This document shows positions 1 to 8,103 of a DNA stretch of 23,335 nucleotides, piece after piece. The translations under genes were made by a program, and so were the position numbers. The notes beneath the pieces are model-generated. The model saw nothing but the letters and a program-made list of their open reading frames with translations, was not told where the DNA came from and ran no database searches. Every line of letters begins with the position of its first letter. Within the stretch, counting starts at the first letter, position 1. Source of the DNA: Bacteroidota bacterium (GTDB taxonomy: Bacteria; Bacteroidota; Ignavibacteria; UBA10030; UBA8401); the NCBI GenBank assembly GCA_030824295.1, contig JAVBYA010000095.1, forward strand, positions 1 through 23,335, written 5' to 3'.

Positions 1-1
1 C

Positions 2-1240
2 CTGATCGGTGCGGTGATTGTCAATGCCTGGTTGACCCGCTATCTCGGACCTGAGCAGAATGGGGTATTGAATTTTGCACTAGCTTTCGTCGGCATGTTC
101 ACGCCGCTGGCAGTGCTGGGTATGGATGCGATCGTTATCCGGGATCTGGTCCGAGACCAGGACCGGAAAGAAGAGATCCTTGGTTCTGCATTCGGCCTCC
201 GCCTCGTGGGAGCGTGTTCCGCAGTCATCTTTGCCGCGCTGGCGATCTATGCTGTTCGGCCCGATGACCATCTGACACAAGTGTTGGTGATTATCTCGTC
301 CTTAGGAATGGTGTTCCAGTCATTCGATGTCATCGATTACTGGTTCCAATCGCAGGTGCAGTCCAAGTTCACCGTATACGCGAAGAACACCGCTTTCATT
401 CTGATCAGCGTCGCAAAGATCATTGCGATACTGGGGGGAGCGGACCTGGTCGTTTTCATTGTGCTCTCGGCAATAGAATTGGCCGTTGCGGCCGGTGCGT
501 TGATCGTGATGTACAGAAATCGCGGGAACTCGATACGACGTTGGACATTTCGATTCGACCGCGCAAAATTGCTGCTGGTGAACAGCTGGCCGATCATCAT
601 CTCTGATCTTGCGGTATTCATGCAGGCTCGCATCGATCAGGTGATGATCGGGGAATATCTGACCAATGTTGATGTGGGATTGTACGCTGCAGCCCAGAAG
701 ATATCTGAACCGGTGAGTGTGATCCCGATGGTGATCATGAGTTCCATTTATCCCGTCATCGTTCGGACGAAAGAGTGGAGCGAAGAGGAGTATCATCGCC
801 GTCTTACGGATCTGTATCGGCTGATGTTCATCATCTCGATGGCAGTCTGTCTGCCGATCGCCTTGCTGAGCGGACCGATCGTTCAGTTACTCTATGGCGA
901 ACAGTATGCATTCTCCGCAACGCTGTTGTCCCTGCTCATTTGGACGCGGTTCTATGCGTTCTTTGGGGTCGCGCGCAGTATTTTCATCTCAACGGAGAAC
1001 CTGTTCCGACATGCACTGATCTGTTCGGTCTCCGGGGTCACGGTCAGCATCGTTGCCAATTATTTCCTCATCCGCCAATACGGGGTATACGGATCCATCA
1101 TTGCAACGCATCTCGGTTTCCTTGTCACGATCTTTCTTGTGGATGGAATCTCTTCCGTTACAAAACGAAATTTTCGCTCTATGATGAAAGGTATCTTTAC
1201 GTTCTATCGGTTCAGACTTTCACCGGAATCCCACCCATGA
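2..1240 (+). CDS. Wzx-like polysaccharide flippase (5' truncated)
   Basis: Multi-span membrane protein of the polysaccharide biosynthesis/MATE-like (MOP) superfamily, expected to flip undecaprenyl-linked glycan units across the inner membrane. The frame is open to the left edge of the window. A GTG at 14 is possible, but the residues before it (LIGAV) continue a hydrophobic helix, so the true start probably lies upstream. Visible traits are the early motif RYLGPEQNG, typical of the first loop of RfbX/Wzx proteins, and about eleven or twelve hydrophobic segments separated by short charged loops over some 410 residues, close to full family length. A central motif with ARIDQVMIGE followed by VGLYAAAQKISE is also characteristic of the family. 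Its stop overlaps the next gene's ATG (ATGA at 1237-1240), so the two are coupled. The context of glycosyltransferases and sugar enzymes supports an O-antigen or exopolysaccharide role. The substrate cannot be read from the sequence. Confidence 0.88.
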   Translation: MIGAVIVNAWLTRYLGPEQNGVLNFALAFVGMFTPLAVLGMDAIVIRDLVRDQDRKEEILGSAFGLRLVGACSAVIFAALAIYAVRPDDHLTQVLVIISSLGMVFQSFDVIDYWFQSQVQSKFTVYAKNTAFILISVAKIIAILGGADLVVFIVLSAIELAVAAGALIVMYRNRGNSIRRWTFRFDRAKLLLVNSWPIIISDLAVFMQARIDQVMIGEYLTNVDVGLYAAAQKISEPVSVIPMVIMSSIYPVIVRTKEWSEEEYHRRLTDLYRLMFIISMAVCLPIALLSGPIVQLLYGEQYAFSATLLSLLIWTRFYAFFGVARSIFISTENLFRHALICSVSGVTVSIVANYFLIRQYGVYGSIIATHLGFLVTIFLVDGISSVTKRNFRSMMKGIFTFYRFRLSPESHP

Positions 1241-1995
1241 GACTTCTTCGATTGTTCTATCGATTCTATATCCTCCTGCGTCCGCAATATGGCTGGAATA
1301 TCATTGCGATCCTGTACCGGATGACCGGGTTCTCATTCGAGTATCTTCAGTACAGGAGGATGGAGAAGAACGGGAATTTCGATATCTCCGTCTACGACTG
1401 GTACCCGTGCTTGACCGATAAAACGGAGTCGACCCCGCTCGATCCTGTCTATTTTTATCAGGACACATGGGCTGCGAAGAAGATCTTTGAGATGAAGCCG
1501 GAACACCATTACGATGTCGGCAGTTCGGCGAAGACCATCGGTATCATTTCGCAGTTCGTGCCGACAACGATGGTTGACATCCGTCCCGTGGAATTGAAAC
1601 TCGAGAATCTGTATTTTACCAAAGGCTCCATCACTGCACTGCCGTTCGATGATGGTTCAATCGGGTCGATCTCATCTTTGTGCGTGGTAGAACACATCGG
1701 ATTGGGCCGCTATGGCGACCCTCTGGATCAATTCGGCAGTGAGAAAGCGATCGCCGAGCTCGTTCGTGTGACAAAACCGAATGGCAATATTTATTTCACG
1801 GTGCCAGTGGAAAGCCAGAATCGAACGTATTTCAACGGGTATCGGAGTTTTACGGTAAGCTATATTCATAAACTATTCAACCATTGTGAATTGATAGAAC
1901 AAAAATTTATTTATGGAAACGCGGTAACAGACCAGCACGATTCGATAAGTGATGCTGGCATCGGACTTTTTATGTTCAGAAAAATGAAGGTTTAA
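1237..1995 (+). CDS. DUF268-family protein, methyltransferase-like fold
   Basis: Protein of 252 residues resembling the DUF268 family, which is found in surface-glycan clusters and looks like a variant SAM-methyltransferase fold. The core runs from about residue 92 to 215: HYDVGSSAKTIG takes the place of the usual glycine-rich SAM loop, DIRPVEL follows the next strand, then PFDDGSIGSISSLCVVEHIGLGRYGD, and finally a strand ending IYFTVPVE. The ATG at 1237 is chosen because it forms the ATGA overlap with the flippase stop; the frame is open further upstream, but that part lies inside the flippase gene. The next gene's ATG follows the stop directly. Base composition drops sharply from about position 1855, so the last 45 or so residues are encoded in AT-rich DNA unlike the first part, which hints at a recombination joint inside the gene. 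The family assignment is from memory of its motifs; the enzymatic activity is unknown. Confidence 0.75.
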   Translation: MRLLRLFYRFYILLRPQYGWNIIAILYRMTGFSFEYLQYRRMEKNGNFDISVYDWYPCLTDKTESTPLDPVYFYQDTWAAKKIFEMKPEHHYDVGSSAKTIGIISQFVPTTMVDIRPVELKLENLYFTKGSITALPFDDGSIGSISSLCVVEHIGLGRYGDPLDQFGSEKAIAELVRVTKPNGNIYFTVPVESQNRTYFNGYRSFTVSYIHKLFNHCELIEQKFIYGNAVTDQHDSISDAGIGLFMFRKMKV

Positions 1996-2739
1996 ATGGC
2001 TCTTATAAGGAATATCTTCCACCCTAAGGTGGCGTACACACTCGAGCACCTTTTCTTTGAAAAGCGTTCGCATAGAAAACGCATGATCAATCACTACAGG
2101 GATTTCATACAGCCCGGCGATTTAGTGTTTGATGTTGGTGCGAACCTAGGCGAACGTACAAAGATATTTAGAGTGCTTGGCGCAAGGGTAATAGCCATTG
2201 AACCGACAAAATATTGCTCTGAATATCTGCAGAAACTTTTTTCCAATGACAAAGAAGTGGTAGTAATCACCAAGGCACTCGGGGCTAGCGAAGGGGTAGG
2301 TGAAATTAGTATCAATGAAAAGCTCCCCGTTCTTTCCACGATGTCAAAAAAATGGTCGACTGAAAGTAGGTTTTCAAAGGACTATTCATGGGAGAGGAAA
2401 GAGACAATTTCGATAACGACATTGGATAGAATTATTGAACTATATGGACGACCTAAGTTTTGCAAAATTGATGTGGAGGGATTTGAACAACAAGTGTTAT
2501 CAGGTCTTTCCAGCCCGATACCGTATATTTCATTCGAATTTTTAAATGAGTTCATTGATGATGCTAAGAGTTGTGTGGAAAAAATTAACTCGTTAGGAAA
2601 TGCAGAGTTCAACTATAATGTTGGGGAGCAAATGGATTTTGCCCTGCCTCATTGGGTCGCCGGAAATGAAATATTTAAGTCTATGAAAACTCAGAAGAAC
2701 GAAAAATTATGGGGTGATATTTACTCTCGCATTGGATAG
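1996..2739 (+). CDS. FkbM-family SAM-dependent methyltransferase (copy 1, AT-rich)
   Basis: Protein of 247 residues with the FkbM signature: a SAM-binding loop at residues 44-52 (FDVGANLGE), an acidic end of strand 2 (AIEP, about 67-70), and the diagnostic KIDVEGFE motif at 157-164. FkbM enzymes are usually O-methyltransferases and in glycan clusters methylate sugar hydroxyls; the acceptor here is unknown. The ATG abuts the stop of the DUF268 gene with no spacer. Sampled lines give about 32-48% G+C, against roughly 50-55% in neighbouring genes, and codon choice is correspondingly AT-rich. Recent acquisition or replacement of this piece of the cluster is therefore likely. It shares only fold-level motifs with the next gene, a second FkbM protein, so the two are not a recent tandem duplication. 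Confidence 0.85.
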   Translation: MALIRNIFHPKVAYTLEHLFFEKRSHRKRMINHYRDFIQPGDLVFDVGANLGERTKIFRVLGARVIAIEPTKYCSEYLQKLFSNDKEVVVITKALGASEGVGEISINEKLPVLSTMSKKWSTESRFSKDYSWERKETISITTLDRIIELYGRPKFCKIDVEGFEQQVLSGLSSPIPYISFEFLNEFIDDAKSCVEKINSLGNAEFNYNVGEQMDFALPHWVAGNEIFKSMKTQKNEKLWGDIYSRIG

Positions 2740-2762
2740 AAGTATTATTATGGTTTTATTGC

Positions 2763-2783
2763 CTGTTTCTCCCTTTGAAACAG
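2763..2783 (+). terminator. weak stem-loop after first FkbM gene
   Basis: A 7-bp perfect stem (CTGTTTC at 2763-2769, GAAACAG at 2777-2783) with a 7-nt loop, followed by TTTAAAT. It lies in the 126-bp AT-rich gap (2740-2865) between the two FkbM genes, the largest break in this otherwise tightly packed cluster. The stem is short and AT-rich, so termination would be partial at best. I see no remnant gene in the rest of the gap. Confidence 0.3.
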
Positions 2784-2865
2784 TTTAAATGAATGACTAT
2801 GATACCGCGATTATCCAGACTGTAGAATGGATGTAAAACAAAATTTCTAATTAAGATGTCTTGGA

Positions 2866-3654
2866 ATGATAACCTATTCACATCATATAGTTCAGCGCCT
2901 TCGGTCCATCCTTTTTACACTGTATCATCGCCTGGACAACAACAATAACGCCGATTTTCATACGAATGGAGAAGAACAGTTCGTGAATGGGTTGTTTGCT
3001 GTGCTGCAGGGGCCGGTGACCATGTTCGATGTTGGAGGGAACATTGGAGGGTACACGGAGATATTGACGGCGCAATGCCGGAACCGCCGGTTGACCTATG
3101 CCATTCACGTCTTCGAACCGACGCGTTCCTGTTTTTCAACGCTGTTGAAGAGATTCTCCGGCGATACAGGGATCCGATTGAATAATTTCGGTGTCTCCGA
3201 TGCCGCCGGGGAGACGGAGATCTTCTATGATGAAGAGCAAAGCGGGTTCGCATCACTCTATCAGCGGGACCTGTCATCCGTCAATGTCACCATGGCACAG
3301 AAGGAACGGATAAGCCTGGTCAGACTCGACCAATACATCGAACATCACGCCATTCCGCATATCGATCTGCTGAAGATCGACATCGAAGGACATGAGATCG
3401 CAGCATTCCGGGGATTAGGTGCTTATCTGCGTCCGGACTTCATCGGTGCGATACAATTCGAATACGGCGGTGCCAATCTCGATTCGGGGACCACGCTCCG
3501 TCAGATCTATTCCATGCTCGAAGGTGCCGGATTCATTATGACAAAGATCATGAAGAAGGGACTCGAAGTGCGTCCATATTCCATCCGTAACGAGAACTAT
3601 CAATACGCCAATTACGTTGCGCTCTCCCCATCTATGCTGTCGTCCCTCCGATGA
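2866..3654 (+). CDS. FkbM-family SAM-dependent methyltransferase (copy 2)
   Basis: Protein of 262 residues with FkbM hallmarks: SAM loop FDVGGNIGG at 54-62, VFEPTRSC about 82-89, and KIDIEGHE at 170-177. Predicted to methylate a hydroxyl, most likely on a sugar of the glycan built by this cluster; the acceptor cannot be predicted. The ATG at 2866 is the first in-frame start after the AT-rich gap and has no convincing Shine-Dalgarno sequence, so the exact N terminus is a little uncertain. Base composition returns to the cluster norm from about codon 5 onward. The stop overlaps the following ATG (ATGA at 3651-3654). The FkbM fold is clear; the role in glycan methylation is inferred from context. 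Confidence 0.85.
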   Translation: MITYSHHIVQRLRSILFTLYHRLDNNNNADFHTNGEEQFVNGLFAVLQGPVTMFDVGGNIGGYTEILTAQCRNRRLTYAIHVFEPTRSCFSTLLKRFSGDTGIRLNNFGVSDAAGETEIFYDEEQSGFASLYQRDLSSVNVTMAQKERISLVRLDQYIEHHAIPHIDLLKIDIEGHEIAAFRGLGAYLRPDFIGAIQFEYGGANLDSGTTLRQIYSMLEGAGFIMTKIMKKGLEVRPYSIRNENYQYANYVALSPSMLSSLR

Positions 3655-4838
3655 TCCAGATCAAACCCACTCTCCAGTTCTCGGAACCCTCGCCGTTCGG
3701 CGGGGTGCTCCAGCCCAAGAATATCCTCTGGCAGGGATTGCATGTTTGCGTTGACGCCCTCTGCAGCACTACAGGCAGAAGGGTCGTCGCCGATCTTCCG
3801 GTCGGACATGCGGTGACCCATCCGTGTGCAGTGGCATTGGAGAGTAAAGAGGTCTTCTGCTCCGATGAGGTCCGACAATGGTTGGGAGAGCCGATGCTTG
3901 CATCGCTGCTGGCCCCTGCCCCTGATGAAGTATCGCTGAAGATCGAGCGGTGCCGATCGGCAGAGAATGTCGTCATCATCAATTGCATCGATCACCTTTA
4001 TGGACATGCGCTGCTGAAACTGTTCAATGCAGAGCGGCATTTGAAGGGCAGTGACGGCATTGGTGTGGTCGTGATCGTACAGGATTTCCTGCGTTGGCTT
4101 GTTCCGGAGGGGGTGGCTGAGATCTGGAGCGTCCATCTGCCGCTTGGTCAAGCCACCCGATACTATCCTTCCCTAGACCGTCAGATCCAACGCGAATGCG
4201 AACGATTCGCATCAGTGTTTGTCAGTAAAGCATTCTCACACCCGACAGTGAAGGATATTGCCCGATTCACGGGTGTGCGGCGGCACGATGATCACCGGAC
4301 CGATTATCGTGTCACCTTCATCTGGAGGGATGATCGGCCATGGATTACCAATCCGTATATCATCCATGCCGCGAAGCGCTTTGGATTGATGAGGGTATTA
4401 CTGAACATACAGAACAAACGGATCGTTAAACTGTTCAAAGAATTGCAAAAACAGCTCCCGCGCGTACGCTGCACCGTGGCAGGCATCGGGAAGGAAACAG
4501 AATTCCCTGCGTGGATCGATGATCAGCGTGTGACAAAGGTCGATGACCGGGTCGAACGGCACTTATGCAGTGTGTATGCCGAAAGCCGTGTCGTGATCGG
4601 AGTCCATGGATCGAACATGCTGCTGCCCTCGGCGCATGCCGGCATGACCATCGATCTGATGCCGCATGAGCGGTGGGGGAACTTTGCTCAGGATATCGTC
4701 TTTCAGGAGCATGATCCGCGGATCGGTTCATTCCGCTATCGTTTCTTCCCGATCTCGACCGGAGTATCGATCCTTGCACATCTGATCGGAACGCAGGTGC
4801 GGGAGTTCGATTATTTCAAACAACAGATGTCGCATTGA
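3651..4838 (+). CDS. putative glycosyltransferase of unclear family
   Basis: Protein of 395 residues that I cannot place in a named family with certainty. It has no signal peptide and no membrane span, so it is probably cytosolic. The second half looks like a GT-B-type or GT61-like domain: a strand-rich start at about 220 (VTFIWRDDRPW), an amphipathic helix with KELQKQLP at 263-270, a strand CTVAGIGK at 274-281, and a strongly patterned segment VVIGVHGSNMLLPSAHAG at 314-331. GVHG followed by small residues resembles the HG(A/S) loop of GT61/DUF563-like transferases. The first half contains VVIINCIDHLYGHALLKL at 107-124, and a His there may be functional. It overlaps its neighbours on both sides (ATGA and TGATG), so it belongs to the glycan operon. 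A sugar-transfer role is inferred from fold hints and context only. Confidence 0.6.
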   Translation: MIQIKPTLQFSEPSPFGGVLQPKNILWQGLHVCVDALCSTTGRRVVADLPVGHAVTHPCAVALESKEVFCSDEVRQWLGEPMLASLLAPAPDEVSLKIERCRSAENVVIINCIDHLYGHALLKLFNAERHLKGSDGIGVVVIVQDFLRWLVPEGVAEIWSVHLPLGQATRYYPSLDRQIQRECERFASVFVSKAFSHPTVKDIARFTGVRRHDDHRTDYRVTFIWRDDRPWITNPYIIHAAKRFGLMRVLLNIQNKRIVKLFKELQKQLPRVRCTVAGIGKETEFPAWIDDQRVTKVDDRVERHLCSVYAESRVVIGVHGSNMLLPSAHAGMTIDLMPHERWGNFAQDIVFQEHDPRIGSFRYRFFPISTGVSILAHLIGTQVREFDYFKQQMSH

Positions 4839-5734
4839 TGTCACCTGCTCCAATAGCGCTGTTCGTCTATGCACGCCCGGAGCATACGCGCCGTACGGTC
4901 GATGCGTTGTCAAAGAATGTTCTTGCAGAACAAAGCACACTGTTCATCTTCTCCGATGCTCCCAGATCATCTGCCGACAACACTGCGGTAGAGGAGGTCC
5001 GTGATTATATCAGAACGGTCAGCGGGTTCCGGTCGGTGAACATCGTTGAACGCGGGAAGAACCTTGGTCTGGCAGCATCGATCATCGACGGCGTGACTTC
5101 CATTGTCACAGCGCACGGTGCGGTGATCGTGGTGGAGGATGATCTTGTGACTTCCCCGTACTTCCTTCAGTACATGAACGACGGTCTGCGGATGTATGAG
5201 AATGATGATGATGTGATCTCGATCCACGGCTATCTCTATCCTGTGCGCACTCCGCTGCCGGACTCGTTCTTCATCTGCGGCGCGGACTGCTGGGGGTGGG
5301 GAACGTGGAAGCGCGGATGGGAGCAGTTCGAACCTGATGGGACAGTGCTGCTTCGTTCGCTGACATCGAAGGGGTTGCACAATGCGTTCGATTGGGACGG
5401 GCACTACGGCAATATGAGGATGCTGAAGCGGCAGATCGCCGGAACAGTGGATTCCTGGGCCATCCGCTGGCACGCTTCGGCATTCTTGAAAAGAAAATTG
5501 ACCCTGTATCCCGGGATCTCACTCGTTCGGAACATCGGCGGCGACGAGCTCGGAACCCATACGAAATCGCTGACGGAGTTCCAGGTCCCATTGGCAGACC
5601 GTCCGTTGACATTGGTGAGGCTGCCGCGGCAAGAGAGTACAGAAGGTCGCAAAGCCTTCGTCGATTTCTTCGCCGGTATTCAACAATCGGTCTTCCGGAA
5701 GATTATCCGGAGGATCACAACGTTTTGGTCATGA
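4838..5734 (+). CDS. GT2-like (GT-A) glycosyltransferase
   Basis: Protein of 298 residues with a GT-A nucleotide-binding half. It opens with ALFVYARPEHTRRTVDALS (residues 7-25), continues through GKNLGLAASI (73-82) and reaches the metal-binding acidic motif VVEDDL (98-103). The later motif CWGWGTWKRGW is a landmark of this subgroup of GT2-like sugar transferases. Predicted to transfer a sugar from a nucleotide donor to the lipid-linked repeat unit on the cytosolic face. ATG at 4838 is preferred because it overlaps the upstream stop by one base (TGATG). A TTG at 4835 in the same frame is possible but adds only one residue. The stop overlaps the next ATG (ATGA at 5731-5734). Donor and acceptor are unknown. 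Confidence 0.85.
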   Translation: MSPAPIALFVYARPEHTRRTVDALSKNVLAEQSTLFIFSDAPRSSADNTAVEEVRDYIRTVSGFRSVNIVERGKNLGLAASIIDGVTSIVTAHGAVIVVEDDLVTSPYFLQYMNDGLRMYENDDDVISIHGYLYPVRTPLPDSFFICGADCWGWGTWKRGWEQFEPDGTVLLRSLTSKGLHNAFDWDGHYGNMRMLKRQIAGTVDSWAIRWHASAFLKRKLTLYPGISLVRNIGGDELGTHTKSLTEFQVPLADRPLTLVRLPRQESTEGRKAFVDFFAGIQQSVFRKIIRRITTFWS

Positions 5735-6393
5735 GCATCGACGATCCACGGTCCAACGACAACCGGAACTATGACTATACCAGTCATCATGACGGGGAAC
5801 GGTACGAGTATCCGGTCATCACGGAGATGATCGCTCCGGGCTCCCGAGTGCTGGACCTTGGCTGCGGGAACGGTGCGTTACTGGAGATGCTGAAACGGGA
5901 GCGGCATGTCATTGAGGCCGGCGTGGAGCTTTCGGAGAGCGGCGTATTCGTCTGCCAACAGAAAGGACTTCACGTCCGGGCAGGACGGATCGATGAGCTG
6001 CTGCCCTATGATACCGATGCATTCGATTATGCCATCTGCAATGTAACGCTGCAAATGGTGATGTATCCTGAAGTTCTATTGCGCGAGATGAAGAGGGTCG
6101 CACGGTTCCAGATCGTCTCTTTCCCGAACTTCGGATTCTGGAGGAATCGGATGGACCTGCTGGTGAACGGCAGGATGCCGCGGCCCATGTTGTTCGGTTA
6201 CTCATGGTTCAATACCGGGCATATCCATCAATTATCATTCAAAGATTTCGAAGGATTGGTCTCCGATATCGGGGGGCTGAAGGTCCGGCGCATCGTGTAT
6301 GACCGGCCAAGCGATCCTGTACGGCGGGCGGCTGCATCGGCATTCCCGGGCCTGTTCCATCTTCTCGGTATCTATCTTTTGGAAAAGGAATAA
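5731..6393 (+). CDS. MetW-like SAM-dependent methyltransferase
   Basis: Protein of 220 residues closely resembling MetW. It has a SAM loop VLDLGCGNGALLE at 40-52, GVELSESGV at 64-72, a region TLQMVMYPEVLLREM at 106-120, and the MetW-typical SFPNFGFWRNR at 130-140 followed by NGRMP. Classical MetW is encoded beside metX and assists homoserine acetylation in methionine synthesis. Here there is no metX, and the gene sits between glycosyltransferases and another methyltransferase, so recruitment to glycan modification is more likely. The frame is open well upstream, but ATG 5731 is chosen for its ATGA overlap with the previous gene and because upstream residues overlap that gene and lack family similarity. 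The stop overlaps the next ATG (TAATG at 6391-6395). Confidence 0.85.
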   Translation: MSIDDPRSNDNRNYDYTSHHDGERYEYPVITEMIAPGSRVLDLGCGNGALLEMLKRERHVIEAGVELSESGVFVCQQKGLHVRAGRIDELLPYDTDAFDYAICNVTLQMVMYPEVLLREMKRVARFQIVSFPNFGFWRNRMDLLVNGRMPRPMLFGYSWFNTGHIHQLSFKDFEGLVSDIGGLKVRRIVYDRPSDPVRRAAASAFPGLFHLLGIYLLEKE

Positions 6394-7118
6394 TGGGCTT
6401 TCTTACGACCGTCATAAAGAAGGAACAGTTCAATCCGGGCGTCCTCGGCATCTTCACGAACCCGTTCTATTTCTCACGCCGGGGACTCTTTCGGGCGATG
6501 CGCGACCTCGGCGCTGAATTATCCGGCAGGATGCTCGATATCGGCTGCGGAACAAAACCGTACGAACCGTATCTTTCCGTGAAGGAATATGTCGGTGTTG
6601 AGATCGACACAGAGCGGAGCCGTACGACCTCGAAAGCGGATGTGTTCTACGATGGGACACGAATACCCTTCGATGACAGTTCGTTCGATTCCGTTCTCGC
6701 GAATGAAGTGTTCGAGCATGTGTTCAATCCCGGCGAGTTCCTGACGGAAGTGAACAGGGTGCTCAAGCTCAACGGGAAATTCCTGCTGACGGTACCGTTC
6801 GTATGGGATGAGCACGAACAGCCGTACGATTATGCCCGGTATACATCGTTCGGACTCGTCCATATCCTCGGACAGTACGGGTTCGAAGTGGTGCGGCATA
6901 CCAAAAGCGTTGCGGACACACGGGTGATCTTCCAGATGATCAATGAGTACATCTACAAGAAAACGTACGTAACCAATCCTGTGATCCGGCAGGTGCTGAA
7001 CACGATACTGATCGCACCGTGGACCTGCGTTGGCATCCTGCTCTCTTCCATTCTTCCTTCCAATCCCGACCTGTATCTCGACAATATCATCCTGGTGCGG
7101 AAGGTGCGACATGCATAA
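6393..7118 (+). CDS. class I SAM-dependent methyltransferase
   Basis: Protein of 241 residues with a Methyltransf_11-type core: SAM loop MLDIGCGTKPYEPYL at 47-61, YVGVEID in the next strand, IPFDDSSFDSVLANEVFEHV (motif II/III region) and LNGKFLLTVPF. The insertion after the core, WDEHEQPYDYARYTSFGL, is common in methyltransferases of polysaccharide clusters. A hydrophobic C-terminal stretch (about residues 205-224, NTILIAPWTCVGILLSSILP) may associate with the membrane. Predicted to methylate a glycan intermediate, with unknown acceptor. Its start overlaps the MetW-like stop by one base, and its end overlaps the next gene by 8 bases (7111-7118), both signs of translational coupling. Confidence 0.85.
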   Translation: MGFLTTVIKKEQFNPGVLGIFTNPFYFSRRGLFRAMRDLGAELSGRMLDIGCGTKPYEPYLSVKEYVGVEIDTERSRTTSKADVFYDGTRIPFDDSSFDSVLANEVFEHVFNPGEFLTEVNRVLKLNGKFLLTVPFVWDEHEQPYDYARYTSFGLVHILGQYGFEVVRHTKSVADTRVIFQMINEYIYKKTYVTNPVIRQVLNTILIAPWTCVGILLSSILPSNPDLYLDNIILVRKVRHA

Positions 7119-8094
7119 TTTCTGCACCCTGTTCGATTCGAACTATCTTTCCCGCGGACTGGCCATGTACCGCTCGCTGGAGAGGACAGGAGGGGCATTC
7201 CATCTGTACATCTTTGCATTCGACGACCGGTGCGCTGCCATCCTCCGCGCCTTGACGTTGAAGCATGCTACGATCATCCCGCTGAAGGAATTCGAGGATG
7301 CTCAGCTGCTCAGCGTGAAACCGACCCGTTCACGGGCGGAATACTGCTGGACTTCGACCTCCTCGACGATCCTTTACGTGCTGGAGCATTATTCCGTTGA
7401 CCGCTGCACCTATCTGGATGCCGACATGCTCTTCTTTGCCGATCCGGATGTGCTGTTCCGGGAGATGGCCGACCGCTCCGTGCTCATCACCGAGCACCGC
7501 TACTCTCCGCAGTACAATAAAGAAGCGCTCAGCGGAAAATACTGCGTTCAGTTCGTATCGTTCCGCAAGGATGAACCGGGATTGACCGTCCTGCGATGGT
7601 GGAGAGAACGCTGCCTTGAATGGTGTTACGCCCGTTTCGAGGATGGGAAGTTCGGGGACCAGAAATATCTGGACGACTGGATGACGAGATTCACCGGCGT
7701 GCATGAACTTCAGCATTTAGGCGGGGGAATGGCCGCCTGGAACGTGCAGCAATATGATGTCTTCCATAAAAATGGTACATTGACGGGGAAAGAGATCACA
7801 ACCGGCAGAGAATTTCCCGTGATCTTCTATCATTTCCACTATCTTCGTTTTCTGAGCGGCGGGCGTGTCGAGTTGGGGCGCCGCGTTCTGACCGATGCCG
7901 TCCTGGATCTGCTCTATACTCCCTATCTGCAGGCGCTGGAACAGGCAGCGGCGGAGATACGGACGGTCGATACAGCGATCGATCCCCACGGGACCGCAGC
8001 AGCCGGGATGCACTGGAAGACACCGCTGCTGTATCTCTATCGAAAAGCACTCGGTGTCTATCATATCTATCCGATCTCGAAGTTCAATCTCTGA
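7111..8094 (+). CDS. GT8-like glycosyltransferase
   Basis: Protein of 327 residues with a GT-A fold. The N terminus HNFCTLFDSNYLSRGLAMYRSLE is the start typical of GT8-like enzymes that first scan a nucleotide-sugar pocket. The metal-binding DxD is TYLDADMLFF with DAD at 103-105. A second region, KFGDQKYLDDW, matches the acceptor/acid segment common in this group, and a HFHYLRFLSGG motif follows. The ATG at 7111 is chosen because it overlaps the preceding stop by 8 bases and gives the expected N-terminal strand; an in-frame start exists 27 codons earlier, inside the preceding gene. It is followed after 9 bases by the FdtA-like gene. Predicted to add a hexose or deoxyhexose to the repeat unit; specificity unknown. 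Confidence 0.82.
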   Translation: MHNFCTLFDSNYLSRGLAMYRSLERTGGAFHLYIFAFDDRCAAILRALTLKHATIIPLKEFEDAQLLSVKPTRSRAEYCWTSTSSTILYVLEHYSVDRCTYLDADMLFFADPDVLFREMADRSVLITEHRYSPQYNKEALSGKYCVQFVSFRKDEPGLTVLRWWRERCLEWCYARFEDGKFGDQKYLDDWMTRFTGVHELQHLGGGMAAWNVQQYDVFHKNGTLTGKEITTGREFPVIFYHFHYLRFLSGGRVELGRRVLTDAVLDLLYTPYLQALEQAAAEIRTVDTAIDPHGTAAAGMHWKTPLLYLYRKALGVYHIYPISKFNL

Positions 8095-8103
8095 CAGGAG
8101 CAC

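Noticed and set aside
775..1236. In-frame upstream extension of the DUF268 gene to an ATG at 775
   Set aside because: It lies entirely inside the flippase gene in another frame, its translation has no family similarity, and ATG 1237 forms a standard ATGA overlap.
5392..5730. In-frame upstream extension of the MetW-like gene
   Set aside because: It overlaps the GT2-like gene in another frame, and MetW proteins start close to ATG 5731.
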